Below the pieces are notes generated by a model. That model was not told the DNA's origin. It did not search any database and was given only the letters and a program-made list of their open reading frames with translations. A DNA stretch of 64,000 bases, taken from assembly GCA_035573435.1 (NCBI GenBank), contig DATMZR010000036.1, forward strand, positions 62,001 to 126,000. The letters are read 5' to 3'. Origin of the DNA: Solirubrobacterales bacterium. GTDB taxonomy: Bacteria; Actinomycetota; Thermoleophilia; Solirubrobacterales; 70-9. Shown here piece after piece: positions 17,560-25,099 of this stretch (positions within the stretch are counted from its first letter, which is position 1; each line of letters opens with the position of its first letter). Made by a program: the position numbers and the translations under genes.

Positions 17560-17697
17560 TGGAGACAGGATTGTTGCATTGGCGGCGGAGGAGCTTGGGT
17601 CTGGGCTTGCGAGACCTCGCTTGGCGCCGGCACGCCCAGGTAGGATTCCGCACCAATTTCTCCACTCTGAACGAGAGATGTCCTAGGAAACTCGCCG

Positions 17698-18843
17698 GTG
17701 CGGCTGGCCGTCTACACGGACTACGTCTATCGCGAGGTGGACGGTGAGGTGTTCGCCGAGCGCGCGTTCGCCCTCTTTCTTGGGCGCTTGAGCGGCGCCG
17801 TCGATCGCCTCGTGCTCATCGGCCGAGAGGCCCCGGAGCCTGATCGCACGCGCTATGCGGTTGGGTCCCGCGTCGAGCTCGTGTCGCTGCCGTACTACCA
17901 GCGTTTGTCGGACCCGTGGGCGGTCCTGCGCTCCTCGGTCTTATCGCTGGCGAGGTTCTGGCGAGCCCTCCGAGACGTGGACTGCGTTTGGCTGCTTGGG
18001 CCGCACCCGGTCGCGATCGTCTTCGCGGGCCTGGCGGCCATGCGGCGCAAGAAGATTGTCCTCGGGGTGCGCCAGGACATGCCCGCCTACGTGGAGTCGC
18101 GGCACCCGGGCCAGCGACTCCTTCGGCTCGCTGGCCGCGCTCTCGACCTCGCGTTCCGAGTGCTCGCACGCGTGTTTCCTGTCGTGGTTGTGGGCCCGGG
18201 GATCGCGGCCCGCTACGGGAAGGCGAGGTCGGTGCTCGAGATCGCCGTTTCCCTGATCGACGCCGACGACGTCGTGCCGCCGGCGGTCGCGCTGCAGCGC
18301 TCCTACGATGGCGAGATCCGGGTCATCAGCGTTGGCCGGCTCGAGGCCGAGAAGAACCCGCTGCTGCTCGCCGACGTGCTTGCGCGCCTCGGGGAGAACG
18401 GCGATCGCTGGCGCCTGGTCGTCTGCGGCGAGGGCCCGCTGCAGGCGGCGCTCGAGGATCGCCTCCAGGAGCTCGGTCTTGCCGAGCGCGCCGAGCTGGT
18501 GGGCTACGTTCCCTTCGGCCCGCGCCTCCTTTCGCTCTATCGAGAGAGCCACGCGATGCTCCACGTGTCCTGGACAGAGGGGTTGCCCCAGGTGATCGTG
18601 GAGGCCTTCGCCGCCGGTGTTCCGGTGGTTGCGACCGACGTCGGAGGGGTTGCGGAGGCGTTCGGGGACACGGTGCGCCTCATCCCAGCCGGAGACGCCG
18701 ATGCGGCGGCCGGCGCGCTCCGGGAGATCGTCGCCGACCCGAGGCTGCGGCAGGCGCTCGTGCAGGGTGGCCACGACCAGGCTGCGGCGCGGACGGCCGG
18801 CATCGAGGTGGAGCGCGTCGCCGAGTTCCTGCGTCGCGCCTGA
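17698..18843 (+). CDS. Family 4 glycosyltransferase
   Basis: A 381-residue GT-B glycosyltransferase. It opens with RLAVYTDYVYREVDGEVFAE and has a middle segment VISVGRLEAEKNPLLLADVL near residue 205 that begins the donor domain. The signature VSWTEGLPQVIVEAFAAGVP near 285-304 provides the E-x7-E catalytic pair, followed by ATDVGGVAEAFGD. GTG 17698 has TAGGAAA about 8 bases upstream, which could be a ribosome site or a -10 element. It ends one base before the convergent epimerase gene. It probably assembles the repeat unit; donor and acceptor are unknown. Confidence 0.88.
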   Translation: MRLAVYTDYVYREVDGEVFAERAFALFLGRLSGAVDRLVLIGREAPEPDRTRYAVGSRVELVSLPYYQRLSDPWAVLRSSVLSLARFWRALRDVDCVWLLGPHPVAIVFAGLAAMRRKKIVLGVRQDMPAYVESRHPGQRLLRLAGRALDLAFRVLARVFPVVVVGPGIAARYGKARSVLEIAVSLIDADDVVPPAVALQRSYDGEIRVISVGRLEAEKNPLLLADVLARLGENGDRWRLVVCGEGPLQAALEDRLQELGLAERAELVGYVPFGPRLLSLYRESHAMLHVSWTEGLPQVIVEAFAAGVPVVATDVGGVAEAFGDTVRLIPAGDADAAAGALREIVADPRLRQALVQGGHDQAAARTAGIEVERVAEFLRRA

Positions 18844-19812
18844 TCAGCGCGCCCTGGGTACCGGCTGAGTCGCGCGTTCTGGGACTCCGGCGGCGTCCAG
18901 CATCGCAATCAGGCCGGCCCGCAGGCTGACCTGAGGCTCCCAGCCCAGCTCCGCTCGAATCTTGGTCGTGTCGGCGAGTGTCCGCCGGACGTCGCCGGCA
19001 GCGTGTTCGCCATACCGAACCTCCACCGTCACACCGCTGAGCTCCTCGACGGCCGCGATCGCCTCGCGGAGGGTCGCCTCGCTTCCGGCGCCGACGTTGT
19101 AGACGGCGCCGGAGGGCGCGAGCCGCATAGCTTCCACTGTCGCGGCCACCGCATCGCCGACGTAAGTGAAGTCGCGCGACTGGTCCCCGGCTCCGTAGAC
19201 CTCGAACGCCGTCTCTTCGACCAGCGCGGCGATGATCCGCGAGAACGCCATGTCCGGGCGCTGGCGCGGCCCGTAGAGGCTGAAGTAGCGCAGCCCCACG
19301 AAATCGAGCGCGGCATTCCTGTGCTGGGCGGCGGCGAGCTGCTCGGCGGCGAGCTTGGTCACTCCGTACGGCGACACGGGTGCCGGGACGGTCTCCTCCG
19401 GGGTGGGATGGGCGAGGGCGTCGCCGTAGACCGACGACGACGACGCGAGGACCAGCCGGATGCCGCGCGATGCCGCCTGCTCGACGACCCGGTGGGTGCC
19501 GAGCACATTGTCGTGGACGTAGGCGCGGAAGCTGGCGCCCCAGCTTGCGCGCACGCCGGGACGGCCCGCCAGGTGGAAGATACCGTCCACGCCGTCCAGG
19601 GCCTCCTCGGGCAGCGACTCGGCGAGATCGCACGCGGTCAGGATGAACTTCGGGTGCGATTGCGCCGGGGCGATCGCCGCTTCCTTCAGGTCGCGTGGGT
19701 AGTAGTCGTTGAAGGAATCGACCCCGAAGACCTCACAACCGTCGGCGAGCAGTGCCTCAACGAGGGTCGAGCCGACGAATCCGGCACACCCGGTAACGAG
19801 GTAGCGCGGCAT
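18844..19812 (-). CDS. Extended SDR nucleotide-sugar epimerase (UDP-glucuronate 4-epimerase-like)
   Basis: A 322-residue NAD-dependent short-chain dehydrogenase/reductase. The glycine motif TGCAGFVGSTLVEALL lies at residues 7-22, the second strand VFGVDSFNDYYPRDLKE near 34 resembles UDP-glucuronate 4-epimerases (which carry a DNFNDYY-like stretch), HLAGRPGVRASWG follows near 93, and the catalytic S...YxxxK is ASSSSVYGD with YGVTKLAAEQ. It would interconvert UDP-GlcA and UDP-GalA, or UDP-Glc and UDP-Gal. The uronic theme of the locus favours the former, but this is inference. It lies 49 bases downstream of the sortase gene on the same strand. Confidence 0.8.
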   Translation of the reverse strand: MPRYLVTGCAGFVGSTLVEALLADGCEVFGVDSFNDYYPRDLKEAAIAPAQSHPKFILTACDLAESLPEEALDGVDGIFHLAGRPGVRASWGASFRAYVHDNVLGTHRVVEQAASRGIRLVLASSSSVYGDALAHPTPEETVPAPVSPYGVTKLAAEQLAAAQHRNAALDFVGLRYFSLYGPRQRPDMAFSRIIAALVEETAFEVYGAGDQSRDFTYVGDAVAATVEAMRLAPSGAVYNVGAGSEATLREAIAAVEELSGVTVEVRYGEHAAGDVRRTLADTTKIRAELGWEPQVSLRAGLIAMLDAAGVPERATQPVPRAR

Positions 19813-19861
19813 CGGCGTACCTTAGAGCGCTCGTCGACGCAGGGACATCGGCCCGGGGTCC

Positions 19862-20566
19862 CTACGGGTCGGACCACTTCCGGTCGCCCAGCGCGAAGAA
19901 GCTCACCTGTGTCAGCTTCGCGAACGCGGCAATCCGCTGGGCGGCGCTGTAGAGCGGATGGCATGCCGTGAGCACGAGCCGCTCGTAGCCGACCTCGTGG
20001 ATGATGCTGACGTCTGAGTCGTCCACCACCCTCGTCTTCTGCACCCGGTAGGCGAAGTTGGCGTAGGGCATCTCGATCTCGATCTCGTCGCCTCGCTGTA
20101 GCTCATCGAGATGGCGAAACGGGGCCAGGTAGGTGGTGCGGTGTCCCGCAAAGGCGGTGGTTCCGGGCTGGCCCGGGAACGGCGTCTCCGGATAGTGGCC
20201 CGGTCCCTTCTGGAGGCTGGCGGTGTCGGTGCCCTGGACTGCGACCACGTCCAGGTCGATGCTCGGGATGCGCAGGCGACCGATGGCTTCGCCGGTCTGG
20301 ACGCGCTTCGCAAACAGGCCCGCAAGAGCCTCGACCTTCCTTCCAACCCCGTCGAGGTGCTCGACCTTGCGCAGGTCCGCCCTGGCCGGGAACTCGCTCT
20401 CCAGCTGGGCGAGCTGGTCCTCGGCCTTGCCCTGCTGAATCGATCCGTAGACGGTCGATACGGGCTCCTTCCAGGCCAGGGTGGTGACGACGTCCGCCAC
20501 CACCACCAGGCCGGCGGTGATCAGTGCCAAGGAGACGATGCGAAGGGCTCGGCGCACGGCGTCCAT
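19862..20566 (-). CDS. Sortase (class E-like transpeptidase)
   Basis: A 234-residue membrane-anchored sortase. One N-terminal helix (residues about 8-31, SLALITAGLVVVADVVTTL) precedes a spacer, then the beta-barrel: GRLRIPSIDLDVVAVQG near 95, catalytic His in TAFAGHRTTYLAPF near 140, catalytic Cys in LVLTACHPLYS near 200 and Arg in SAAQRIAAF. The HRTTY and TACHP forms resemble class E sortases of actinobacteria. Two short LPFTG proteins in this window (29685 and 43270) are obvious candidate substrates. It is divergent from argG and precedes the sugar epimerase, so wall anchoring may be linked to the glycan. Confidence 0.88.
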   Translation of the reverse strand: MDAVRRALRIVSLALITAGLVVVADVVTTLAWKEPVSTVYGSIQQGKAEDQLAQLESEFPARADLRKVEHLDGVGRKVEALAGLFAKRVQTGEAIGRLRIPSIDLDVVAVQGTDTASLQKGPGHYPETPFPGQPGTTAFAGHRTTYLAPFRHLDELQRGDEIEIEMPYANFAYRVQKTRVVDDSDVSIIHEVGYERLVLTACHPLYSAAQRIAAFAKLTQVSFFALGDRKWSDP

Positions 20567-20631
20567 GATTGCGGACCTGGAGGAGCCAGCGGGCGTCTTC
20601 GTCCCATTGGGGCGTGCGAGACTTGGCTCTC

Positions 20632-21918
20632 GTGGCCGAGCATCGTGTGGAGCGCACCGCCTCTTATGAGGCAGACCCCGAACAGCTGGGGCGCGTCCTG
20701 CTGCTGTATTCCGGGGGCCTTGACACCTCGGTGATGCTGCGCTGGATCCAGGAGCGCTATGGGGCCGAGATAGTGACCCTCACCGTCAACCTGGGTCAGC
20801 CCGGGGAGGACTGGGAGGTGGTGGTCGGCAAGGCCCGGGACCTCGGAGCGCTGGACGCGATCGTGGTCGACGCTCGCGAGGAATTCGCGCGCGACTACGT
20901 GCTGCCTGCGATCAAGGCCAACGCGCTCTACGGCGGCGGCTACCCACTGTTCACGGCGCTCGGGAGGCCGCTGATCGCCAAGCTCGCGGTCGACCACGCC
21001 CGGCGCGCGGGCTGCGACACGATCGCGCACGGCTGCACGGGAAAGGGCAACGACCAGGTGCGGATCGAGGCGACGGTGGCCACTCTCGATCCCGAGCTGG
21101 GGGTGATCGCACCGGTGCGGGAGTGGCGCATGGGACGTGAGGAAGAGATCGCCTACGCTCGGCAGCACGGGATCCCCGTTAAGGGCGGCACCGAGGCGCC
21201 GCCGTACTCGATCGACGACAACCTCTGGGGGCGCTCCTCGGAGGGCGGCGCGATCGAGGACCTGGACGAGCCGCCCCGCGACGACGTCTTTCAGCTGGTG
21301 GCGCGCCCCGAGGACGCCCCGGACCGCCCGCAGGTGGTCCGGGTCGGGTTCGAGCGCGGATGTCCGGTGACGCTCGACGGCCAGCGACTCGGCCTCGTCG
21401 AGTTGCTCGAGCGCGCCGCTGAGCTCGGGCGGCGGCACGGGGTCGGAGTCGTCGACCAAATCGAGGATCGCGTCGTCGGGCTCAAGGTCCGCGACCTCTA
21501 CGAGGTGCCGGCTGCGGCGATCATCCTCACGGCCCACCGCGAGCTCGAAAGGCTGGTGTCGACCAGCCACCAGAACACCTGCAAGCGGGCGCTGGAAGAC
21601 AGGTGGGCGTACCTGTGCTACGCCGGGCTCTGGTACGAACCGTTGCGTGCGGACCTCGATGCGTACATGGACTCCGCGAACGAGCTGGTCACCGGGGAGA
21701 TCACGGTGAAGCTCTACAAGGGCTCGGCAACTCCCGTGGCGCGCAGCTCGCCCAACGCGCTCTATGACCGCTCGCTCGCCTCTTTCGGCGAGTCGGGGGG
21801 CGAGTTCAGCCAGGCGGCGAGCCCTGGGTTCATCGAGCTGTTCACCCTTCAGACTCGGATGGCGCACCGGATCCGCGCCCGGGCCGGCGAACAGCGAAAC
21901 CAGACGAAGGAGGAGTGA
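20632..21918 (+). CDS. argG: Argininosuccinate synthase
   Basis: Joins citrulline and aspartate with ATP hydrolysis to AMP, the penultimate step of arginine synthesis. About 428 residues. The ATP loop YSGGLDTSVMLRW is near the start, then VTLTVNLGQPGEDWEV, ALYGGGYPLFTALGRPLIA and HGCTGKGNDQVRIEATV, all diagnostic. The protein is somewhat longer at both ends than the common 400 residues. The N-terminus is uncertain: the frame is open to 20569, GTG 20614 and GTG 20647 are alternatives, and GTG 20632 is preferred because GAGACT sits eight bases upstream. Its stop overlaps the next small gene (TGATG). Confidence 0.92.
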   Translation: MAEHRVERTASYEADPEQLGRVLLLYSGGLDTSVMLRWIQERYGAEIVTLTVNLGQPGEDWEVVVGKARDLGALDAIVVDAREEFARDYVLPAIKANALYGGGYPLFTALGRPLIAKLAVDHARRAGCDTIAHGCTGKGNDQVRIEATVATLDPELGVIAPVREWRMGREEEIAYARQHGIPVKGGTEAPPYSIDDNLWGRSSEGGAIEDLDEPPRDDVFQLVARPEDAPDRPQVVRVGFERGCPVTLDGQRLGLVELLERAAELGRRHGVGVVDQIEDRVVGLKVRDLYEVPAAAIILTAHRELERLVSTSHQNTCKRALEDRWAYLCYAGLWYEPLRADLDAYMDSANELVTGEITVKLYKGSATPVARSSPNALYDRSLASFGESGGEFSQAASPGFIELFTLQTRMAHRIRARAGEQRNQTKEE

Positions 21919-22070
21919 TGGCCGCGGTGTACGAGCTGATTGGTCGCCTGGTCGTGCGGTTCGTCCGGGTGCGCTACCGGCGCCAGATCCGCGTTGCGGC
22001 GGGCGTCGCCTTGGCTGGGATGGCCGCCGCCGCCTACCTGGCGGCGACCCGCCAGCCGCCCGAGGGATAG
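21918..22070 (+). CDS. 50-residue membrane protein translationally coupled to argG
   Basis: A short ORF starting at the ATG that overlaps the argG stop by one base. AAGGAGGAG lies just before it inside argG, an ideal ribosome site. The product has a basic amphipathic first half (residues 13-25 include RFVRVRYRRQIR) and one likely transmembrane helix (VAAGVALAGMAAAAYLAA, residues about 26-43), ending PPEG. The placement and signal argue for a real gene; no function is known. It could be a small inner-membrane helper or a coupling peptide. Confidence 0.6.
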   Translation: MAAVYELIGRLVVRFVRVRYRRQIRVAAGVALAGMAAAAYLAATRQPPEG

Positions 22071-22179
22071 CCGATCGGATGGGGGAGGGGCCCCCGTGTT
22101 GCAGGATCCCTTGCAGGCCCGCCTTTCGCAAGGCTGGCTTCATAACTTCCTAACGATTCGCTAGGATGCCCCGCTCAAA

Positions 22180-22320
22180 CCGCCGAGCCTTCCGGGCTTT
22201 CCGGAAGGGCGGGGGAACCGCTGGGACGGTCCGTGTGGCTCGTCTCGGGGGCGAATCGCGGCGACACCGCCGCGTAGCGCCAGTCCTTCGGCGCGAGCCC
22301 GTCAGCTAACCCCGTAGGCA
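22180..22320 (+). promoter_or_regulatory. c-di-AMP (ydaO/yuaA) riboswitch for the transglycosylase-like gene
   Basis: In order: GGGCGGGGGAACC, GGGGGCGAATCGCGGC and GAGCCCGTCAGCTAACCCCG followed by TAGGC, the conserved blocks of the ydaO/yuaA class. GCC at 22182-22184 can pair with GGC at 22317-22319 to close P1. The next gene starts only 8 bases later. Riboswitches of this class commonly precede wall hydrolase and resuscitation-factor genes in actinobacteria, which matches. A TAGGAT box at 22162-22167 is a candidate -10. Confidence 0.9.
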
Positions 22321-22327
22321 GTGAAGG

Positions 22328-23365
22328 ATGTCGCCCGCCAACTTGACAGAAGCCGCACGGTGGCGCGCCCGGGGATGGGTTCGCCGTGGCGGCGTGCTTG
22401 CGCTCCTCGTGGGCGTCGCGATCGCGGTGCCCGCTGCCCGGACAGGCGCCCAAAGCGTCGACGATCTGAACTCCAGAATCGCCTCGGCCCAATCGCAGGC
22501 GGAGAGCCTTGGCGCCAGGATCGACGCCACCACCTCGCAGCTCGGGGCCGCCCGGTCGCAGGCCGCGGCTGCCGCCGCACGGGAAGCCGAGCTCTCTGCG
22601 GTCCTGGCGGAAGGGCAGGAGCGCGAAGCCCAGCTCGAGATCCGCGTTCAAGAGGCGACGGCGCAGCTCGCCCGCGCGCGAACGCGCCTGCACCGCGCTC
22701 TGGGGGCGCTCTCGGCCCGTCTCGTCTCCATCTACAAGAGCGATGCGCCGGATGCGACCGAGCTGCTGCTGAACGCAAGGGGCTTCGATGACCTCGCCAA
22801 TCGCGCCGAGCTGCTCGGCCGGATCGAGGACGCTGACGCGGCGCTCGCCGCCAGGGTGCGTGTGCTCCGCGACCTGGTCTCGGCGCACCTCGCCGAGGTG
22901 AAGCAGGCTCGCGCCCAGGCGGTCGCCTTCAATCAGCGGGTGGCCGCCGCTCGCGACGAGATCGCGAGCGTTCGCGCCACCGCCGAGGCCCAGGCGGCAC
23001 AGCTCGACCAGGCTCGCGCGGAGCAGGCCGCGGCGCTCTCCAGCCTTCGTTCCCAGGTGGCCAGCTGGGAGCAGCAGGTCGTCGACGCCCAGCAAGTCTC
23101 GGCGGCTCAGGCTCAGGCGACCGTGTCCAGCTGGTTCGGCGATTGGGCCATTCCGCAGGCGATCGTGATGTGCGAGTCCGGCGGCAACTTCGGCGCGATC
23201 AACCCGTCGTCGGGGGCGGGTGGCGCGTACCAGATCCTGCCATCGACCTGGCGCATGTACGGCGGCCATGGCTCACCCCAAAGCGCCTCTCCGGAAGAGC
23301 AGGGCAGGGTCGCCTCACAGATCTGGGCCGACTCCGGATCAAGCGCTTGGGAGTGCGCCCAGTAG
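22328..23365 (+). CDS. Secreted coiled-coil protein with transglycosylase-like (Rpf/SLT-type) domain
   Basis: A 345-residue exported wall enzyme candidate. Residues about 20-41 form a signal peptide (RRGGVLALLVGVAIAVPAA, then ARTGAQS). Residues 45-265 are an alanine/glutamine-rich coiled coil like those of NlpC/EnvC-type wall proteins. The C-terminal 80 residues hold a lysozyme-like domain: PQAIVMCESGGNFGAINPSS, with the catalytic Glu in CESGG, then GAYQILPSTWRMYGG and a final WECAQ. It probably cleaves or binds peptidoglycan. The gene is under a c-di-AMP riboswitch. ATG 22328 immediately follows AAGG, unusually close for a ribosome site, so initiation may depend on the riboswitch fold. Confidence 0.85.
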   Translation: MSPANLTEAARWRARGWVRRGGVLALLVGVAIAVPAARTGAQSVDDLNSRIASAQSQAESLGARIDATTSQLGAARSQAAAAAAREAELSAVLAEGQEREAQLEIRVQEATAQLARARTRLHRALGALSARLVSIYKSDAPDATELLLNARGFDDLANRAELLGRIEDADAALAARVRVLRDLVSAHLAEVKQARAQAVAFNQRVAAARDEIASVRATAEAQAAQLDQARAEQAAALSSLRSQVASWEQQVVDAQQVSAAQAQATVSSWFGDWAIPQAIVMCESGGNFGAINPSSGAGGAYQILPSTWRMYGGHGSPQSASPEEQGRVASQIWADSGSSAWECAQ

Positions 23366-23370
23366 CCGCC

Positions 23371-23411
23371 CTGCCCCCGGGCCGCGCGCCGACTGCGCGC
23401 CGTTTGGGCAG
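23371..23411 (+). terminator. GC-rich hairpin after the transglycosylase-like gene
   Basis: CTGCCC and GGGCAG enclose an inner self-complementary GCGCGC...GCGCGC stem six bases after the stop codon. There is no strong U-tract, as is common in high-GC actinobacteria. Likely a terminator between convergent genes. Confidence 0.5.
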
Positions 23412-23442
23412 GTAGGGCGCGCCTCTTCCACGACGGCGCCAT

Positions 23443-23477
23443 GGCGCCTTTATGGCGCAAACCGCCACAAAGCCGCC
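23443..23477. repeat. Dispersed palindrome, copy 1 of 3 (degenerate)
   Basis: Arms GGCGCCTTTATGGCG and CGCCACAAAGCCGCC match at 13 of 15 positions across a 5-base loop. It belongs with the elements at 40894 and 63817. It lies between convergent genes, which suggests a bidirectional terminator or REP-like role. Confidence 0.5.
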
Positions 23478-23513
23478 AAGGGTCGCGATTTCGACTGGGG
23501 GGAGCCGCTCTCT

Positions 23514-24821
23514 CTAGCGCGACGCCGTGTCAGGCGTCTCGAGCGCGGCTCCGCCGGGCGCTCGGCCGACCGCTGCATCCGGCCGCGTCGCCTCCGCGGT
23601 TGCCGCGAGATCATCGACCGGCTCGCCCTTCCATCCCGCTCTGGAGAGCGCCACCGAGGCGACGGCCAGCACCACCAGAACTCCCGCCCCCGCGACCACG
23701 AAGCTCGCCCGAGGATCGAAGATCGCGGTCACCGCGCCCCCGATCACGAATCCCAGCCCCGGCATCGCCGTGCCGACGGACTCCAGCAGGGAGATCACGC
23801 GGGCCTGGAAGTCGGTGCGCGTGAGCTGCTGGACCGCAGTGATCAACGCCACCCACTGGATGCCGTTCCCGGCCCCTCCCACGGAGGATGCGATGCAGGC
23901 GACCAGCAGAGTGGGCGCCGCGCCGGTGGCCAGGTAGGCGCACCCGATCGCCAGGGTGCTGACCGGCAGCAGGATGCGAAGCTCGGTTCGCCGCAGGAGC
24001 GCGAAGGCGAGCCCGCCCACGACCATCCCGGCGCCCCAGCTCGCCAGCAGCGCGCCATAGCCGGCGTCCCCGGCCCCCAGGGTCTCCTTTGCGAACACCA
24101 CCTCGATCGGAATCACGACCGCGAAGAAGACGAAGGCCATCGCCTGGGCGGTTAGCAGAAGCTTTAGTTGCCGGTGCGACGAGACGTACTGCAGCCCCCG
24201 CCGCAGCCGCGTGGTCCACCCAGCGGCCTCGGGCTTGGCCCGGGGCAGGCTGGAGGTGGTGGCGAGTAGCAGCGCCGCCGCGGCGAAGGAGGCCGCGTCG
24301 GCCAAGAGCGCCGTGCGCGGCCCGCCGGTGGCGACGACGACGCCCGCAAGCGCCGGACCGGCCGCGGCACCAACCGTGAAGCCGATGTTGAGGAGCGCAT
24401 TTCCGTCACGCAGCATTCCGTGCGGCGTCAGCACCGAGGCCGCCGCCGCCCTGGTGAGGGTGCGTCCGCAGGTGCCGAGAGCGCCGGCGAGCGCGGCCAA
24501 CGCGATCACGGGCGGCAGGGAGAAGTCCGTGGACAGCGCCGCGAGGCCGGCGAAAGCGGCAGCCTGCACGATGCTCAGGGCGGGCAGGCTGACGCGGCTG
24601 TGCAGCGACTCGAGGCGGGCGACCAGTGGCGGTGTCGCCAGCGCCGGCGCGAACTGAAGCGCCAGGAACAGGGCCGCCGTCGCGAGAGGGCTTCCCGTCT
24701 GGTCGAAGACCAGCACGGCCAGCGCGATCTCTCCCAGCCAATCGCCGAGCTCGTCCACGAAGCGAACCAGGGCCAGGCGGCGAAACGCGGGCAGGCGGAG
24801 GGGGCGGAGGGCGGCGGGCAT
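23514..24821 (-). CDS. MFS transporter (drug/metabolite efflux type)
   Basis: A 435-residue membrane protein with about 12 helices in the major facilitator layout. Near the N-terminus, FRRLALVRFVDELGDWLGEI followed by ALAVLVFDQTGSPLATAALF resembles the first helices of MFS_1/MFS_3 efflux carriers. A basic cytoplasmic loop (TTRLRRGLQYVSSHRQLK) separates the halves, and a hydrophilic Ala/Pro-rich tail of about 45 residues ends the protein. The substrate is not predictable. Its 5' region (24822-25099) holds a hairpin and repeat motifs listed separately. Confidence 0.8.
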   Translation of the reverse strand: MPAALRPLRLPAFRRLALVRFVDELGDWLGEIALAVLVFDQTGSPLATAALFLALQFAPALATPPLVARLESLHSRVSLPALSIVQAAAFAGLAALSTDFSLPPVIALAALAGALGTCGRTLTRAAAASVLTPHGMLRDGNALLNIGFTVGAAAGPALAGVVVATGGPRTALLADAASFAAAALLLATTSSLPRAKPEAAGWTTRLRRGLQYVSSHRQLKLLLTAQAMAFVFFAVVIPIEVVFAKETLGAGDAGYGALLASWGAGMVVGGLAFALLRRTELRILLPVSTLAIGCAYLATGAAPTLLVACIASSVGGAGNGIQWVALITAVQQLTRTDFQARVISLLESVGTAMPGLGFVIGGAVTAIFDPRASFVVAGAGVLVVLAVASVALSRAGWKGEPVDDLAATAEATRPDAAVGRAPGGAALETPDTASR

Positions 24822-24845
24822 GGGATTTACGTTGATTCGCGGTTA

Positions 24846-24860
24846 TCTGCAAGTTTCCGG
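24846..24860. promoter_or_regulatory. Shared intergenic motif TCTGCAAGTTTCCGG upstream of the MFS gene
   Basis: Very similar strings occur at 2265-2278 (minus strand, TCTGCGTATTTCCG) and at 26812-26825 (TTGCAAGTTTCGGG), each in the 5' region of a regulated gene. This is a candidate binding site for a common regulator; the BldC-like protein encoded at 26500 is one possibility. Confidence 0.35.
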
Positions 24861-24894
24861 CGATTTCGGTAACGTTTCGCAGGTAATGCATCGG

Positions 24895-24913
24895 CCTCCC
24901 AAACGTTGGGAGG
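24895..24913. promoter_or_regulatory. Perfect hairpin CCTCCCAA-ACG-TTGGGAGG
   Basis: Eight-base perfect arms around a three-base centre, between the 3' end of the HD-GYP gene and the MFS gene (both minus strand). It could be an operator, or a terminator of the HD-GYP transcript. Confidence 0.45.
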
Positions 24914-24969
24914 GTTCACGGAAGAAGAAGGGACGGTCATGGGCTACTCGCGTCGCTGACGGATCAGCA

Positions 24970-25008
24970 GCTTTTGAAAGGACTAGTTGCTTTTAGAAAG
25001 CGCTAGTG
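24970..25008. repeat. Imperfect 19-bp tandem repeat
   Basis: GCTTTTGAAAGGACTAGTT is followed at once by GCTTTTAGAAAGCGCTAGT. It lies in the 278-bp gap between the HD-GYP and MFS genes, where I see no gene. Confidence 0.4.
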
Positions 25009-25099
25009 GGTAGCGCCGCGGCTCCAACGCAGCTCTCGCTCCGGTGGAGCCTAGCCTCAATGACGGCGGTCGGTGGTTGGCTTGCCGTCCAGGGAGGGC

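Noticed and set aside
20521-22143. 540-codon minus-strand frame opposite argG
   Set aside because: No domain; argG is unambiguous on the plus strand.
24952-24960. Six-codon leader peptide (MGYSRR) upstream region near 24939
   Set aside because: It lies on the plus strand, opposite to both flanking genes, with no downstream gene to regulate.
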